Below, in pieces: positions 19,389 through 27,238 of a DNA stretch of 64,000 bases. The notes beneath the pieces were generated by a model. It did not search any database. It was given only the letters and a program-made list of their open reading frames with translations, and had not been told where the DNA came from. Position 1 is the stretch's first letter. Each line of letters opens with the position of its first letter. This DNA comes from an uncultured Vicinamibacterales bacterium (GTDB taxonomy: Bacteria; Acidobacteriota; Vicinamibacteria; Vicinamibacterales; UBA8438): assembly GCA_958295905.1 (NCBI GenBank), contig CATQHG010000001.1:1-64000 (forward strand). Direction: 5' to 3'. A program made the translations under genes and the position numbers.

Positions 19389-19829
19389 ATGACCAGTGTC
19401 CCCCGGGGCTATCGGTTGTTCGATTACGTCGACCCGTTCGAGGATCTGGTCGGGCCGCTGTGCTATCGGGAGGACGAGGACGGCCGGCTGCGGTTCGCGT
19501 TCGAGGCCCGGCCGAAGCACGCCAACACCGCCGGGCAGCTCCACGGCGGCATCCTCATGACCTTCGCCGACTTCGCGCTGTGCCTGACCGCGATCCACGG
19601 CCTGCCCGGCGAACGGTGCGTCACCGTGTCGCTCGGCTGCGAGTTCACCGCCCCCGGTGAGGTCGGGGACTTCGTCGAGTCGACGGCGGAGGTCGTCCGG
19701 CGCACCCGGTCGCTGACCTTCGTCCGCGGGCAGGTCTCGGCGGGGGAGCGGACGCTGCTCAACTACAGCGGCATCGTGAAGCGCCTGCCGCGCTCGACCG
19801 GGACCGTCCGCGGCCAGCCGTCTGGTTGA
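19389..19829 (+). CDS. hotdog-fold thioesterase (PaaI/4HBT family)
   Basis: This 146-residue protein has the PaaI-type hotdog core: 'ANTAGQLHGGILMTFADFAL' with the HGG(I)xxxxAD active-site helix, then 'CVTVSLGCEFTAPGEVGDFV' and 'RSLTFVRGQVSAGERTLLNY'. Such enzymes hydrolyse acyl- or aryl-CoA thioesters in the cytoplasm; the substrate is unknown. ATG 19389 is chosen because upstream in-frame codons are low-complexity and overlap a dispersed repeat. It stands in a separate unit from the HAD gene. Confidence 0.85.
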   Translation: MTSVPRGYRLFDYVDPFEDLVGPLCYREDEDGRLRFAFEARPKHANTAGQLHGGILMTFADFALCLTAIHGLPGERCVTVSLGCEFTAPGEVGDFVESTAEVVRRTRSLTFVRGQVSAGERTLLNYSGIVKRLPRSTGTVRGQPSG

Positions 19830-19941
19830 TGGGGCGGCAAGACACCGACGCATGGAACCGCGCGGGGCCGAGAACGGCCGATACAGGACCATCCCGCGCG
19901 CCGCCACCGCCGTGCGCAGGCGGAATCGTGGCGGGTCCTGG

Positions 19942-20058
19942 GGCTCCGGACGTGCGGCATCGTGGGGCTCACGCGGCGCCGGCCGGTCGGCAAAGACGGT
20001 GGCGACCCCTCGAATCGGGGGCGAGCCGTCACGCGCAGTCAGCGTGGGATGCCCCTGC
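19942..20058. repeat. dispersed repeat, inverted relative to 36130-36240
   Basis: The segment containing 'ggacgtgcggcatcgtggg', 'ggccggtcggcaaagacgg', 'tggcgacccctcgaatcggg' and 'cacgcgcagtcagcgtggga' is found again, reverse-complemented and with a handful of differences, at 36130-36240. There it abuts an IS66 fragment. Length is about 115 bases. Its spread next to mobile DNA suggests an IS-end-derived or MITE-like sequence. Confidence 0.75.
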
Positions 20059-20105
20059 GGCCGATAGCGGCCCCTTTTCCGACGTTACGCGGTAGCATGA
20101 GAGGC

Positions 20106-20282
20106 ATGGAAGTGGAGCAGGTGCTGCTGGTGATTGCGGCGGGGGGGGCGTTGTGGAACGGCTGGCAGATTGCGCGGCTGTCGGGCCGCGTGGATGCGCT
20201 CGAATCCACGATGCAGACGGTGTTGACCCTCCTGGCCGGCCGAGCGCCGGAATCCACCAACCGGCCGTCTCCGCAATCCTGA
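20106..20282 (+). CDS. small single-pass membrane protein
   Basis: A 58-residue frame from ATG 20106 (an in-frame ATG at 20097 is also possible) encodes a hydrophobic helix, 'VEQVLLVIAAGGALWNGWQI', followed by a short amphipathic coiled-coil-like segment, 'RLSGRVDALESTMQTVLTLL', and a polar tail. This is a typical small membrane-anchored protein. No family is recognised and there is no strong ribosome-binding site. Confidence 0.45.
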   Translation: MEVEQVLLVIAAGGALWNGWQIARLSGRVDALESTMQTVLTLLAGRAPESTNRPSPQS

Positions 20283-20498
20283 AAGACCGCGACCCCGGCG
20301 GACTCTTCGCCTGCGGGCCGTTCGCCCGCGCAGGTAGGCGGGTGCGTGCCGGATGCGGCGGTACCGCTTGCCGAGTCCGCGGAGCTCCGTAGGAACTTCC
20401 GGGTCCTGCCCCACGCCGGTCGAGCCTCCGCCTGAATGGTGTCCCATCAGCCGTGCGGCAGGTCGGGGGCTTGCGCGACCCTCAGGCCGCGCGGCGGC

Positions 20499-20504
20499 TA
20501 TAAT
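20499..20504 (+). promoter_or_regulatory. -10 element upstream of the first PQQ dehydrogenase
   Basis: GGCTATAATCG places a TATAAT 44 bases before the ATG at 20549. A TTGCGC at 20471 is 22 bases further up, too far for an ordinary -35. The ribosome-binding site AAGGAGG at 20535-20541 sits 7 bases before the ATG and fixes the start. Confidence 0.6.
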
Positions 20505-20548
20505 CGAACCTCATCGTTGGCGGACCTGTTCTCGAAGGAGGCTCTCAG

Positions 20549-22510
20549 ATGCGTCCCCGCGCAATGTTGTCGATGACCGTGACCGCACTCGTGGCGGCGA
20601 CCGCCGCCGCGTTCGCCCAGCAGGGGGCGGTGGACGGCGAGTGGCGAAGCTTCGGAGCCGATCTCGGCAGCACCAAGTACTCGTCGCTCGACCAGATCTC
20701 GGCCGACAACGTCGGACAGCTCGAGATCGCCTGGCGACGTCCGATCGTCGATCCGTCCTACTTGGAGATGGACCCGAATCTCCGCTTCTCGAACGTCTCC
20801 ACCGCCGCCCCCCTCATCGTGGGGGACACCGGCTACGTGCCGAACGCGGTCGGTCTCGTCGAGGCCTACGACGTGACCACCGGCGAGACCCGCTGGGCCC
20901 AGACGCCGTTCGGGGGCCCCGACGACCTGCGCGGCGCCGGCACCCGCGGCGTCGCCTACTGGACCGACGGCGCCGAGGCGCGCATCATCGTCCAGCGCGG
21001 CGAGTATCTCTATGCTCTGCATCCGGACACCGGCGAGCTGTTCCCCGGCTTCGGTGACGGCGGCCGCGTGCATCTCACCATCGGCCTCGCCGAGGGGGCG
21101 CGCTACCGGTGGGGCGGCGCCCCGACGGTGGTGCGGGACGTGATCGTCGTCGGCCAGTCGATGTCCGACACGTTCCAGACCAAGGAAGCGATTCGCGGCG
21201 ACGTGCGGGCGTTCGACGTGCGGACCGGCGCGCTGCGCTGGGTGTTCCACACCGTCCCCCAGGCCGGCGAGTTCGGCACCGACACCTGGACCGACGACTC
21301 CTGGCAGTACTCGGGGCACGCGCCGGTGTGGTCGCTGTTCAGCGCCGACGAAGAGCTCGGTTACCTCTACATGCCGGTCACCTCGCCAACCAACGACATG
21401 TACGGCGGTCACCGCGGCGGCGACAACCTGTACGGCCAGAGCATCGTCTGCATCGACGCCGAGACCGGCGAGCGCATCTGGCACTTCCAGACCGTGCACC
21501 ACGGGCTGTGGGACTACGATCCGCCGGCCGCGCCGATCCTGATGGACATCACCGTCGACGGGCGCGTGATCAAGGCGGTGACGCAGCTCACCAAGCAGGC
21601 GTTCGCCTTCGTTTTCGATCGGGCTACCGGCGAGCCGGTCTGGCCGATCGAGGAACGGCCGGTGCCGCAGTCGGCGACCCCGGGCGAACTGACCTCGCTC
21701 ACCCAGCCGTTCCCGACGAAGCCTCCGGCGTTCGACCGGCAGGGGGCGACCATCGACAACCTGATCGACTTCACCCCCGAGCTGCGCGCCGAGGCGGTCG
21801 CCATCACCGACCGCTACGTCATCGGCCCGATGTTCACGCCGCCGTCGGTCAAGGGCGACGGCCCGAACGACAAGCAGGGGACGATTCAGCTTCCGGGGTC
21901 CCAGGGCGGCTCGGACGTCCAGGGGGGCGCTTTCGACCCCGAGACGGGCATGCTCTACATCCCCTCGATCACGTCGCCGTTCGTGGCCGACATCATCGAG
22001 GGCAACCCCGACCGCACCAACCTCGCCTATATCAAGGGGAGCCGCCAGTGGATCGGCGGCCCGCGGGGACTGCCGCTCTTCAAGCCGCCCTACGGGCGCA
22101 TCACCGCGATCGACATGAACCGCGGCGAGATCGTCTGGATGACCCCCAACGGCGACGGCCCGCGGAACCACCCCGCGATTCGGCACCTCGACCTCGGGAA
22201 GCTCGGCGTCCCGGGGCGTCCCGCGCCGCTGCTGACGAAGACGCTGCTGTTCATCGGGGAGGGGTCGACGAATCTGCCGGGGGGTGCCCGCGTGCCCGAC
22301 GGCATGCCCCCGCAGATCGTGACCAACTACGGCGGCCGCATCTTCCGGGCCTATGACAAGGCCACCGGCGAGGTCGTCTGGGAGACCGAGCTGCCGGCCG
22401 GCACCATCGCACCGCCGGTCACCTATCTGGCGGGCGGGAAGCAGTATGTGCTGGTGGCGTCAGGGGATGTCGAGACCCCCGGCGAAACGCTGGCTTTCGC
22501 CCTGCCCTGA
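20549..22510 (+). CDS. PQQ-dependent dehydrogenase (quinoprotein beta-propeller), soluble/periplasmic
   Basis: This 653-residue exported enzyme oxidises an alcohol or sugar using pyrroloquinoline quinone. A signal peptide (about residues 1-24, ending 'AAAFAQQ') leads into the family signature 'GEWRSFGADLGSTKYSSLDQ' and the propeller blades with W-motifs such as 'AYDVTTGETRW', 'CIDAETGERIWHFQ' and 'TAIDMNRGEIVW'. It has no cytochrome c domain (no CxxCH) and no N-terminal membrane helices, unlike membrane-bound glucose dehydrogenase. A perfect Shine-Dalgarno precedes the ATG. A GC-rich hairpin follows the stop codon. It is about 45% shared in motif layout with the second copy at 27239 by eye, so the two are paralogues. 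Confidence 0.88.
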   Translation: MRPRAMLSMTVTALVAATAAAFAQQGAVDGEWRSFGADLGSTKYSSLDQISADNVGQLEIAWRRPIVDPSYLEMDPNLRFSNVSTAAPLIVGDTGYVPNAVGLVEAYDVTTGETRWAQTPFGGPDDLRGAGTRGVAYWTDGAEARIIVQRGEYLYALHPDTGELFPGFGDGGRVHLTIGLAEGARYRWGGAPTVVRDVIVVGQSMSDTFQTKEAIRGDVRAFDVRTGALRWVFHTVPQAGEFGTDTWTDDSWQYSGHAPVWSLFSADEELGYLYMPVTSPTNDMYGGHRGGDNLYGQSIVCIDAETGERIWHFQTVHHGLWDYDPPAAPILMDITVDGRVIKAVTQLTKQAFAFVFDRATGEPVWPIEERPVPQSATPGELTSLTQPFPTKPPAFDRQGATIDNLIDFTPELRAEAVAITDRYVIGPMFTPPSVKGDGPNDKQGTIQLPGSQGGSDVQGGAFDPETGMLYIPSITSPFVADIIEGNPDRTNLAYIKGSRQWIGGPRGLPLFKPPYGRITAIDMNRGEIVWMTPNGDGPRNHPAIRHLDLGKLGVPGRPAPLLTKTLLFIGEGSTNLPGGARVPDGMPPQIVTNYGGRIFRAYDKATGEVVWETELPAGTIAPPVTYLAGGKQYVLVASGDVETPGETLAFALP

Positions 22511-22514
22511 CAGC

Positions 22515-22537
22515 CCGGCGGGCGCTGCGCCCGCCGG
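22515..22537 (+). terminator. GC-rich hairpin directly after the PQQ dehydrogenase stop
   Basis: An 11-base inverted repeat, 'ccggcgggcgc' and 'gcgcccgccgg', with almost no loop begins 4 bases after the TGA. There is no T-tract, so it is a weak intrinsic terminator or an mRNA 3'-end stabiliser rather than a canonical one. Confidence 0.5.
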
Positions 22538-22628
22538 TGTCCGCCGGAGCCGAGAGTCCGCGGTGCGGCGGGGCGGTCTCGCGGCTGGCCAGCGCCCGCT
22601 GGTGTCCGCCGGAGCCGAGAGTCCGCGG
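22536..22628. repeat. 27-bp direct repeat with 66-bp period
   Basis: The 27 bases starting 'gtgtccgccggagccgaga' occur at 22536-22562 and again at 22602-22628 in the space after the PQQ gene. Only two copies are present. The region to 22850 otherwise holds the second copy of a dispersed intergenic repeat (22750-22836) and no gene. Confidence 0.75.
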
Positions 22629-22852
22629 CGGCGCCGCGGGCTTCTTGGCCGGCCGTGATGAAACCCCCCCGCGTTGCGCCCGAGACCGGGGAGTGCGCCT
22701 GCGGGTCGCAAGAGCACGCCCGCGGGCGAAGAACACCCCTGCTTGACAAGGCGTGACGAGGGAGCACGGCTGGACACATGCGGCCGAGGAACAACGCAGT
22801 CAGGCAGGATGCCGCCGGTCGAATGCAGCGGCGCCTTCGCCGCGCGGGCCGC

Positions 22853-23224
22853 TTAGAACCCGCGCTTGCGGCCGCGGAGGCCCCGGCGGCTGCCCTTGGG
22901 CTTTGCCGCCCGCCGCCCGAAGTCCATCGGCGGCGGGCCGTCGTCCATGAAGCTCGGTCCCATGGGAGGCCGCGGCGCCCGATCCCGGGCTTCGCTGACC
23001 CGGAGATTCCTGCCGTTGAGTTCCTTGCCGTCCAGTTTCTCGATGGCTTGGGAGACCGACGCGGCATCCCCGAACTCGACGAAGGCGAACCCCCGCGGCT
23101 TCTCGGTGGCGCGGTCTACGGGGAGGAACACCTCCGTGACCTGACCGACCTGTCCGAACAGCGTTTCCAGGTCTGTCTGTGACGTTTCGTAGCTGAGGTT
23201 ACCGACGAAGATGCGTGAAGAAAT
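22853..23224 (-). CDS. RRM-type RNA-binding protein with a probable ATT start codon
   Basis: This is a 123-residue single RNA-recognition-motif protein of the bacterial glycine-rich/cold-induced type. RNP2 'RIFVGNLSYET' and RNP1 'RGFAFVEF' are both present, followed by 'AIEKLDGKELNGRNLRVSEA' and an Arg/Gly/Lys-rich tail. RNP2 lies upstream of the first conventional start (GTG 23131). Extending the frame back gives 'ISSRIFVGNL', preceded by an in-frame TGA 18 bases upstream. The ATT codon at 23224 is preceded by AAGGGAGG with a 6-base gap, so initiation at ATT, as in infC, is the best reading. Such proteins bind mRNA and may act as RNA chaperones. Confidence 0.8.
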   Translation of the reverse strand: MSSRIFVGNLSYETSQTDLETLFGQVGQVTEVFLPVDRATEKPRGFAFVEFGDAASVSQAIEKLDGKELNGRNLRVSEARDRAPRPPMGPSFMDDGPPPMDFGRRAAKPKGSRRGLRGRKRGF

Positions 23225-23496
23225 GGTGTGCCTCCCTTGTCAAGCGGCGCCGTTCCAAAATGCGGCACCGCAACCGGTGCCGGCTCCGCTTCGTCGTTGC
23301 GCGGTGTCCGCCGATCGTAACGCCCGTCCTGTTGTGGTGCGGAATGTAACGCGAACCGTCCGCTGACATCGGCGGCGCGCGGAACGTGCTCAGCTCGATT
23401 AGCATACCCCGTCGCCGCCGCAAACGCAAAGCCGGCCGGGTTCGGGGGGGGCGCTCGCACCTTGACTGCGCCACGCGGGATGCGAAAATCCCGGTC

Positions 23497-23850
23497 ATGA
23501 CTGAGCCGCGCCGCCCGGCGGCGAATCCCACGCTCCGGGAAGCAGTCCGGTGTCCCCTGCTGGAGGGCGATCTCGAACAATGGGTCCGCTGCTGCACTTG
23601 CCGGTTCCTGCCGCTCGCCCGCCGCGTGGCGGGCGACGACGACATGGCGCACGACGCGTTGCAACAGAGCTGGGCCATTGTGCTGGAGAGGCTCCACCAG
23701 TACCGGGGCGGGTCTCCCGCGTGCGGGTGGGTCGGCGTGATCGTGCGCCATGTAGCGCTGCACGGTGTGAGGTCCTGCGCCATCAACCTACTGGTTCGTC
23801 ACGTCATAATCTTCAGACAGACGGACTTGAGTCGAACGACGTATTTCTTC
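23497..23850 (+). pseudogene. truncated ECF sigma factor (region 2 only)
   Basis: From ATG 23497 the frame encodes a sigma-70 region 2: 'DLEQWVRCCTCRFLPLARRV', 'DDDMAHDALQQSWAIVLERL' and 'QYRGGSPACGWVGVIVRHVA'. This matches the ECF pattern in which a helix with acidic residues precedes 'W(A)I..R..QYRG..F..W' and 'I.RN'. After about residue 85 the sequence loses all similarity and no region 4 follows before the convergent permease gene. The frame itself stays open much further, but its later product is an antisense shadow. It is most likely a 3'-truncated regulator. Confidence 0.55.
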
Positions 23851-23916
23851 CTGCATAGGACTCTTGCGGTTCGAGGTGAGTGCCCCGGCAACCCTGTTTT
23901 TAGTCGTGGCGATGCA

Positions 23917-26313
23917 CTACGTGCGCAGGGCGACGGCCGGATCGACCCGCATCGCGCGACGGGCGGGAACAAGAATCGCCGCCGCGCCGGCCACGCCCAG
24001 AATCAGCAGCGACAAGCCGAGCAAGCCGACCACGCCGGTCGTGTCCAGATCTGCGACGCGGCTGCCAGCCAGCCGCCAGCTTCCGACGGCGATGCCCGCC
24101 CCGACCGCGGTCCCCCAAGCCATCGTCAGGCCGCCATCTGCGAGCAGCAGTCGGACCACGTCGCCCGGCCGGGCCCCGAGCGCCATGCGGATGCCTATCT
24201 CCCGCCGGCGCAGTCCGACCAACCGGGCGGCGGCGCCGTACAGGCCCAGCCCGACCAGTACGAGGCCGACCCCTCCGAACGCTCCGACCCCCGCCGCGGC
24301 GCGCCGATCCTGCGACAGCACGGCGTCGACGAAGTCACCCAGCGTCGAGACGTCATGCGTCAGCACCTCAGGGTCGAGCGCCCCGATCCGCGCGCGCGCC
24401 GCCGACGTCATCGACCTCGGCGGCAGGTCGGTCCGCACCAGCAGATGACTGCTGGGCATGGCGTCGTCCGGCGGGAAATAGACGATCGGCTCCATGCCCG
24501 GCTCCAGACCTCGGTGCGCCCGTTCGGCCTCGCCCACGATGCGGTAGCGGGTGTCGCCCACGACTCCGACGACATCGTAGGTGCTGTTGTAGGACACCGA
24601 CCGGAGACGCTGACCGGTCGGATCGCGGCCCGGCCACAGTATCGCGGCCAGCCGTTGGCTGACGACCACCTCGCGTCGCCGGCCCTCCTCCTCCGAGAAC
24701 CCGCGGCCGTGCACGACAGGGATGCCCAGGGCGCTGAAGAACCGGCGGTCCACGTAGTTCGCGAGCACCATCCTCGATTCCTGCGAACCGTCGCCGGGCG
24801 CCACCTCGTTCTCGAACGTGAAGCTGTCGAACGGCACGAAGAGCGCCCAGCTCGCGACGCGCACGCCCGGCAGGGCCGCCATGTCGCGCAACAGGGCGCG
24901 CCGGAACGCCGGGGCCGTCGTTTCCGTGTAGCCGGCTTGGCGAAGCGGCAGCCTGACGCTCAGGACGCCGGCGGGGTCGAACCCGTGGTCGGTCCGCAGC
25001 CGGTGCTGCAGGTTCTGCACGAGCACCAGCGCGCCGCAGACCAGGGCCAGCGACAGGGCGACCTGGATGGTCAGGAACGTGCGCATCAGCGCAGAGCGGG
25101 TCGTCGCCCCGCGCGGGGCGGCCATCGGGTGAATGGCGCCGGCCGTCTCCATCCGGTGAACGCGGACCGCCGTCAGCCCGCCGGCGGCGACCGGCACCGC
25201 GAGGGCCAGCCCCGCCACACCGGCGAACGTCCAGGGACCGGCGGTCAGGGGCGGCACGACGCCCGCGAGCTCGAGCAGGGCAAGGGCGCCCCGCGCCGCG
25301 GCGAGGCTGCACGCGCCGGCCAGCCCGCCCAGCAGCAGGTGCTCGACCGCCTGCTGGCGGGCGATGCGCCACCAGCGCGCGCCTTGCATCAGGCGCACCG
25401 CCAACTCGCCGCGCCGCGATTCGGCCGCCGCCAGCAGCAGGATGGTGACGTTGGCCAAGGCGATCAGGAAGACCGCCGCGACCGCCAGTTGCAGCAGGCC
25501 GAGACCCTGCCCGACGGACGTCCGGCGATCCGGCGCCAACGCGGTCCGCGCCAGGGGCGCAACGTCGATGTTCCGGACGTGGGGATAATCGTTGTCGCGC
25601 GGATACTCCGCGATCAGGGCGTCCACGAGCCGGCTCACCGCGATGCGCAGTCCGGCCGGCGGCGTGTCGTCCCGCCGGGCGAAGACCGTCACCCACGGGG
25701 GTGTCCGGTTCTCGAGCAGGTCGGCGAGATCGGCGCGTACCGCGGGCAGGAGCGACAGCGGCGTCCACACGTCGGGCGCGTAGTCGAGCGTGGTGCCTCG
25801 GAAGGCGGCCGGGGCGACGCCGACGACCGTGACCGCCACGTCGTTCAGCCGCAGCGTCCGGCCGATGATCGCCGGGTCGGAGGCGTAGGCGGCGCGCCAG
25901 AAGCGTTCGCTGATGACCGCCGTGCGGGTATCCGACTGCGCCGAGTCGGCGTCGAAGGTGCGGCCCCGGATCGCGGCGACCCCCAGTACGGCGAAGTAGT
26001 TGGCGGTCACGAACGCCCCCTGAACGGGTTCGGGCGCGCCCTCCGTCAACGTCATCCGCTGGTTGAAGAACGCCGCCACGCCTTCCACCCCGTCAAGCCG
26101 ATCGACGAACGATCGGTAGTTGGGGTACGAGAGGCGGCCGAACGAAACGAGGGTCCGAGGCCGGTCGACGGCCAGCGGTGAAATCAGCAGGCGTTCGACG
26201 CCGGTGAAGACGACGGCGTTGCCGGCGATGCCGATGGTGAGCAACAGGACGACGGCGGCCGGGTGCAGCGGCCGCCGCCGCCAGCCGCGCCAGGCGAGGC
26301 GCACGTCGGTCAT
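23917..26313 (-). CDS. ADOP-family ABC transporter permease (MacB-like, two MacB-PCD/FtsX units)
   Basis: This 798-residue inner-membrane protein has two copies of the MacB unit. Helix 1 is at about residues 16-38, followed by a periplasmic core ('GVAPAAFRGTTLDYAPDVWTPLSLL' region) and an FtsX domain ('RRGELAVRLMQGARWWRIARQ'). A second helix ('FLTIQVALSLALVCGALVLV') begins another periplasmic core and a final FtsX domain with 'RRREIGIRMALGARPGDVVR', ending 'RRAMRVDPAVALRT'. This fused permease without its own ATPase is the acidobacterial duplicated orphan permease (ADOP) type. ATG 26313 has AGGAGG 9 bases upstream. No ATPase or PadR regulator gene is adjacent. Substrate unknown. Confidence 0.9.
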   Translation of the reverse strand: MTDVRLAWRGWRRRPLHPAAVVLLLTIGIAGNAVVFTGVERLLISPLAVDRPRTLVSFGRLSYPNYRSFVDRLDGVEGVAAFFNQRMTLTEGAPEPVQGAFVTANYFAVLGVAAIRGRTFDADSAQSDTRTAVISERFWRAAYASDPAIIGRTLRLNDVAVTVVGVAPAAFRGTTLDYAPDVWTPLSLLPAVRADLADLLENRTPPWVTVFARRDDTPPAGLRIAVSRLVDALIAEYPRDNDYPHVRNIDVAPLARTALAPDRRTSVGQGLGLLQLAVAAVFLIALANVTILLLAAAESRRGELAVRLMQGARWWRIARQQAVEHLLLGGLAGACSLAAARGALALLELAGVVPPLTAGPWTFAGVAGLALAVPVAAGGLTAVRVHRMETAGAIHPMAAPRGATTRSALMRTFLTIQVALSLALVCGALVLVQNLQHRLRTDHGFDPAGVLSVRLPLRQAGYTETTAPAFRRALLRDMAALPGVRVASWALFVPFDSFTFENEVAPGDGSQESRMVLANYVDRRFFSALGIPVVHGRGFSEEEGRRREVVVSQRLAAILWPGRDPTGQRLRSVSYNSTYDVVGVVGDTRYRIVGEAERAHRGLEPGMEPIVYFPPDDAMPSSHLLVRTDLPPRSMTSAARARIGALDPEVLTHDVSTLGDFVDAVLSQDRRAAAGVGAFGGVGLVLVGLGLYGAAARLVGLRRREIGIRMALGARPGDVVRLLLADGGLTMAWGTAVGAGIAVGSWRLAGSRVADLDTTGVVGLLGLSLLILGVAGAAAILVPARRAMRVDPAVALRT

Positions 26314-26471
26314 TGAGTCACCCTCCTGCCTCCGCCCCGGTAGAGCGGGCCGGCGTCCAGCTCGATGATGGACCAAGTCGGGCAGCCGAGCGGCGCGAAC
26401 AAGAGCAACGCGGTGGCCAGAGAACCGCCAAGGTTGAACGAACTCGCATGTCGCACCTCCCTTGTTGCCAT
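26310..26471 (-). CDS. possible small leader ORF overlapping the ADOP permease start
   Basis: A 53-codon frame from ATG 26471 ends in a TGA overlapping the permease ATG (ATGA, 26310-26313). Its product contains a hydrophobic stretch, 'GGSLATALLLFAPLGCP', that could be a degenerate signal sequence. An AAGGGAGG lies inside the frame rather than before it, so expression is uncertain. It could be a translationally coupled leader or the remnant of an exported-protein gene. Confidence 0.25.
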   Translation of the reverse strand: MATREVRHASSFNLGGSLATALLLFAPLGCPTWSIIELDAGPLYRGGGRRVTQ

Positions 26472-26719
26472 GGCCCGTCCGTCCGATCGTTCCGGGCCGC
26501 CTACTGTATAGAGGGTCCGACGAGGGGATCGATTACAGATTATTTGCGGACCGGCCCGGAGAATGTCCTGGGCCGTGCTGGCTGGGTGTTCTTGGGACGC
26601 TTCCGTTGGGGGGCCTCGGTGCCACGGGATGCCCCGGGGGGCGGCCACGCCGCGTCCGGACAGCGGCGGCGCCCCGCTGTCCGGACGCGCGCCCCGGGTT
26701 CGGCGGCGGGGTGCAGTAT

Positions 26720-26825
26720 CATCGAAAGGCGGCGGCGACGCAGAGGCGCGACGATCGCCCGTCGTCGCGCTGGTAGTGGCCGTCCTGGTCCATCGAGAGG
26801 CGGCGGCGACGCAGAGGCGCGACGA
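26720..26825. repeat. 36-bp direct repeat with 69-bp period before a small gene
   Basis: The sequence 'catcga(a/g)aggcggcgg' plus 'cgacgcagaggcgcgacgat' occurs at 26721-26756 and 26790-26825, differing at one base. The second copy supplies the AGAGG and the ATG region of the small gene at 26825, so the repeat unit may carry a translation start. The 250 bases upstream hold no gene. Confidence 0.75.
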
Positions 26826-27094
26826 TGATCACCATTCTCAACCTGACCTCCCGGTTCCTCAGAATCCATCTCTCCCGCGGGAAGGTGCTGCGGCTGGGGC
26901 CCCGGAAGGAAGGCCAGATCTCCTCCCAGGACGCCGTCGGCGACACCGTGAAGCAGCTCGTGGCCGCCGGTACGGTCAAGGTCATGGGGGAGGGGCCGCA
27001 GGCGGGGGCCGCGTCCCCGGCCAACCCGGCGGCGCGGACCAACCTGCACGGGCACCATCCCCGCCTGTCGGGCGGCCGGCGCGGTGACCGATGA
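26825..27094 (+). CDS. small conserved-looking hypothetical protein
   Basis: An 89-residue protein, 'MITILNLTSRFLRIHLSRGK' at the N-terminus, then 'KVLRLGPRKEGQISSQD' and 'VKQLVAAGTVKVMGEG', followed by a Gly/Ala/Pro-rich tail. The first 60 residues look like a compact beta-rich domain with normal composition, so this is probably a real gene. I do not recognise the family. AGAGG lies 7 bases upstream, within a direct repeat. Confidence 0.55.
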   Translation: MITILNLTSRFLRIHLSRGKVLRLGPRKEGQISSQDAVGDTVKQLVAAGTVKVMGEGPQAGAASPANPAARTNLHGHHPRLSGGRRGDR

Positions 27095-27190
27095 GCGCCG
27101 GCCGGCGCGGCGCGGCGCGTCGCGTCGCACCGGCCGGCGGGGATGCATCGCCGGCCGACGGCGGGGGGGCCTCCGGCGCGGGCCGACAGG

Positions 27191-27196
27191 TATAAT
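27191..27196 (+). promoter_or_regulatory. -10 element upstream of the second PQQ dehydrogenase
   Basis: GGTATAATCC carries a perfect TATAAT 42 bases before the ATG at 27239. There is no visible -35 element. GAGGGAGG, ending 8 bases before the ATG, is the ribosome-binding site. The wider hexamer context matches the element at 18488. Confidence 0.6.
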
Positions 27197-27238
27197 CCGG
27201 CGGTTTCCGGTTGCGGAGAGTCGAGGGAGGTTCAACCG

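Noticed and set aside
23386-26181. A 931-codon plus-strand frame
   Set aside because: Only its first part (from 23497) shows a real domain (sigma region 2); the rest is antisense to the ADOP permease.
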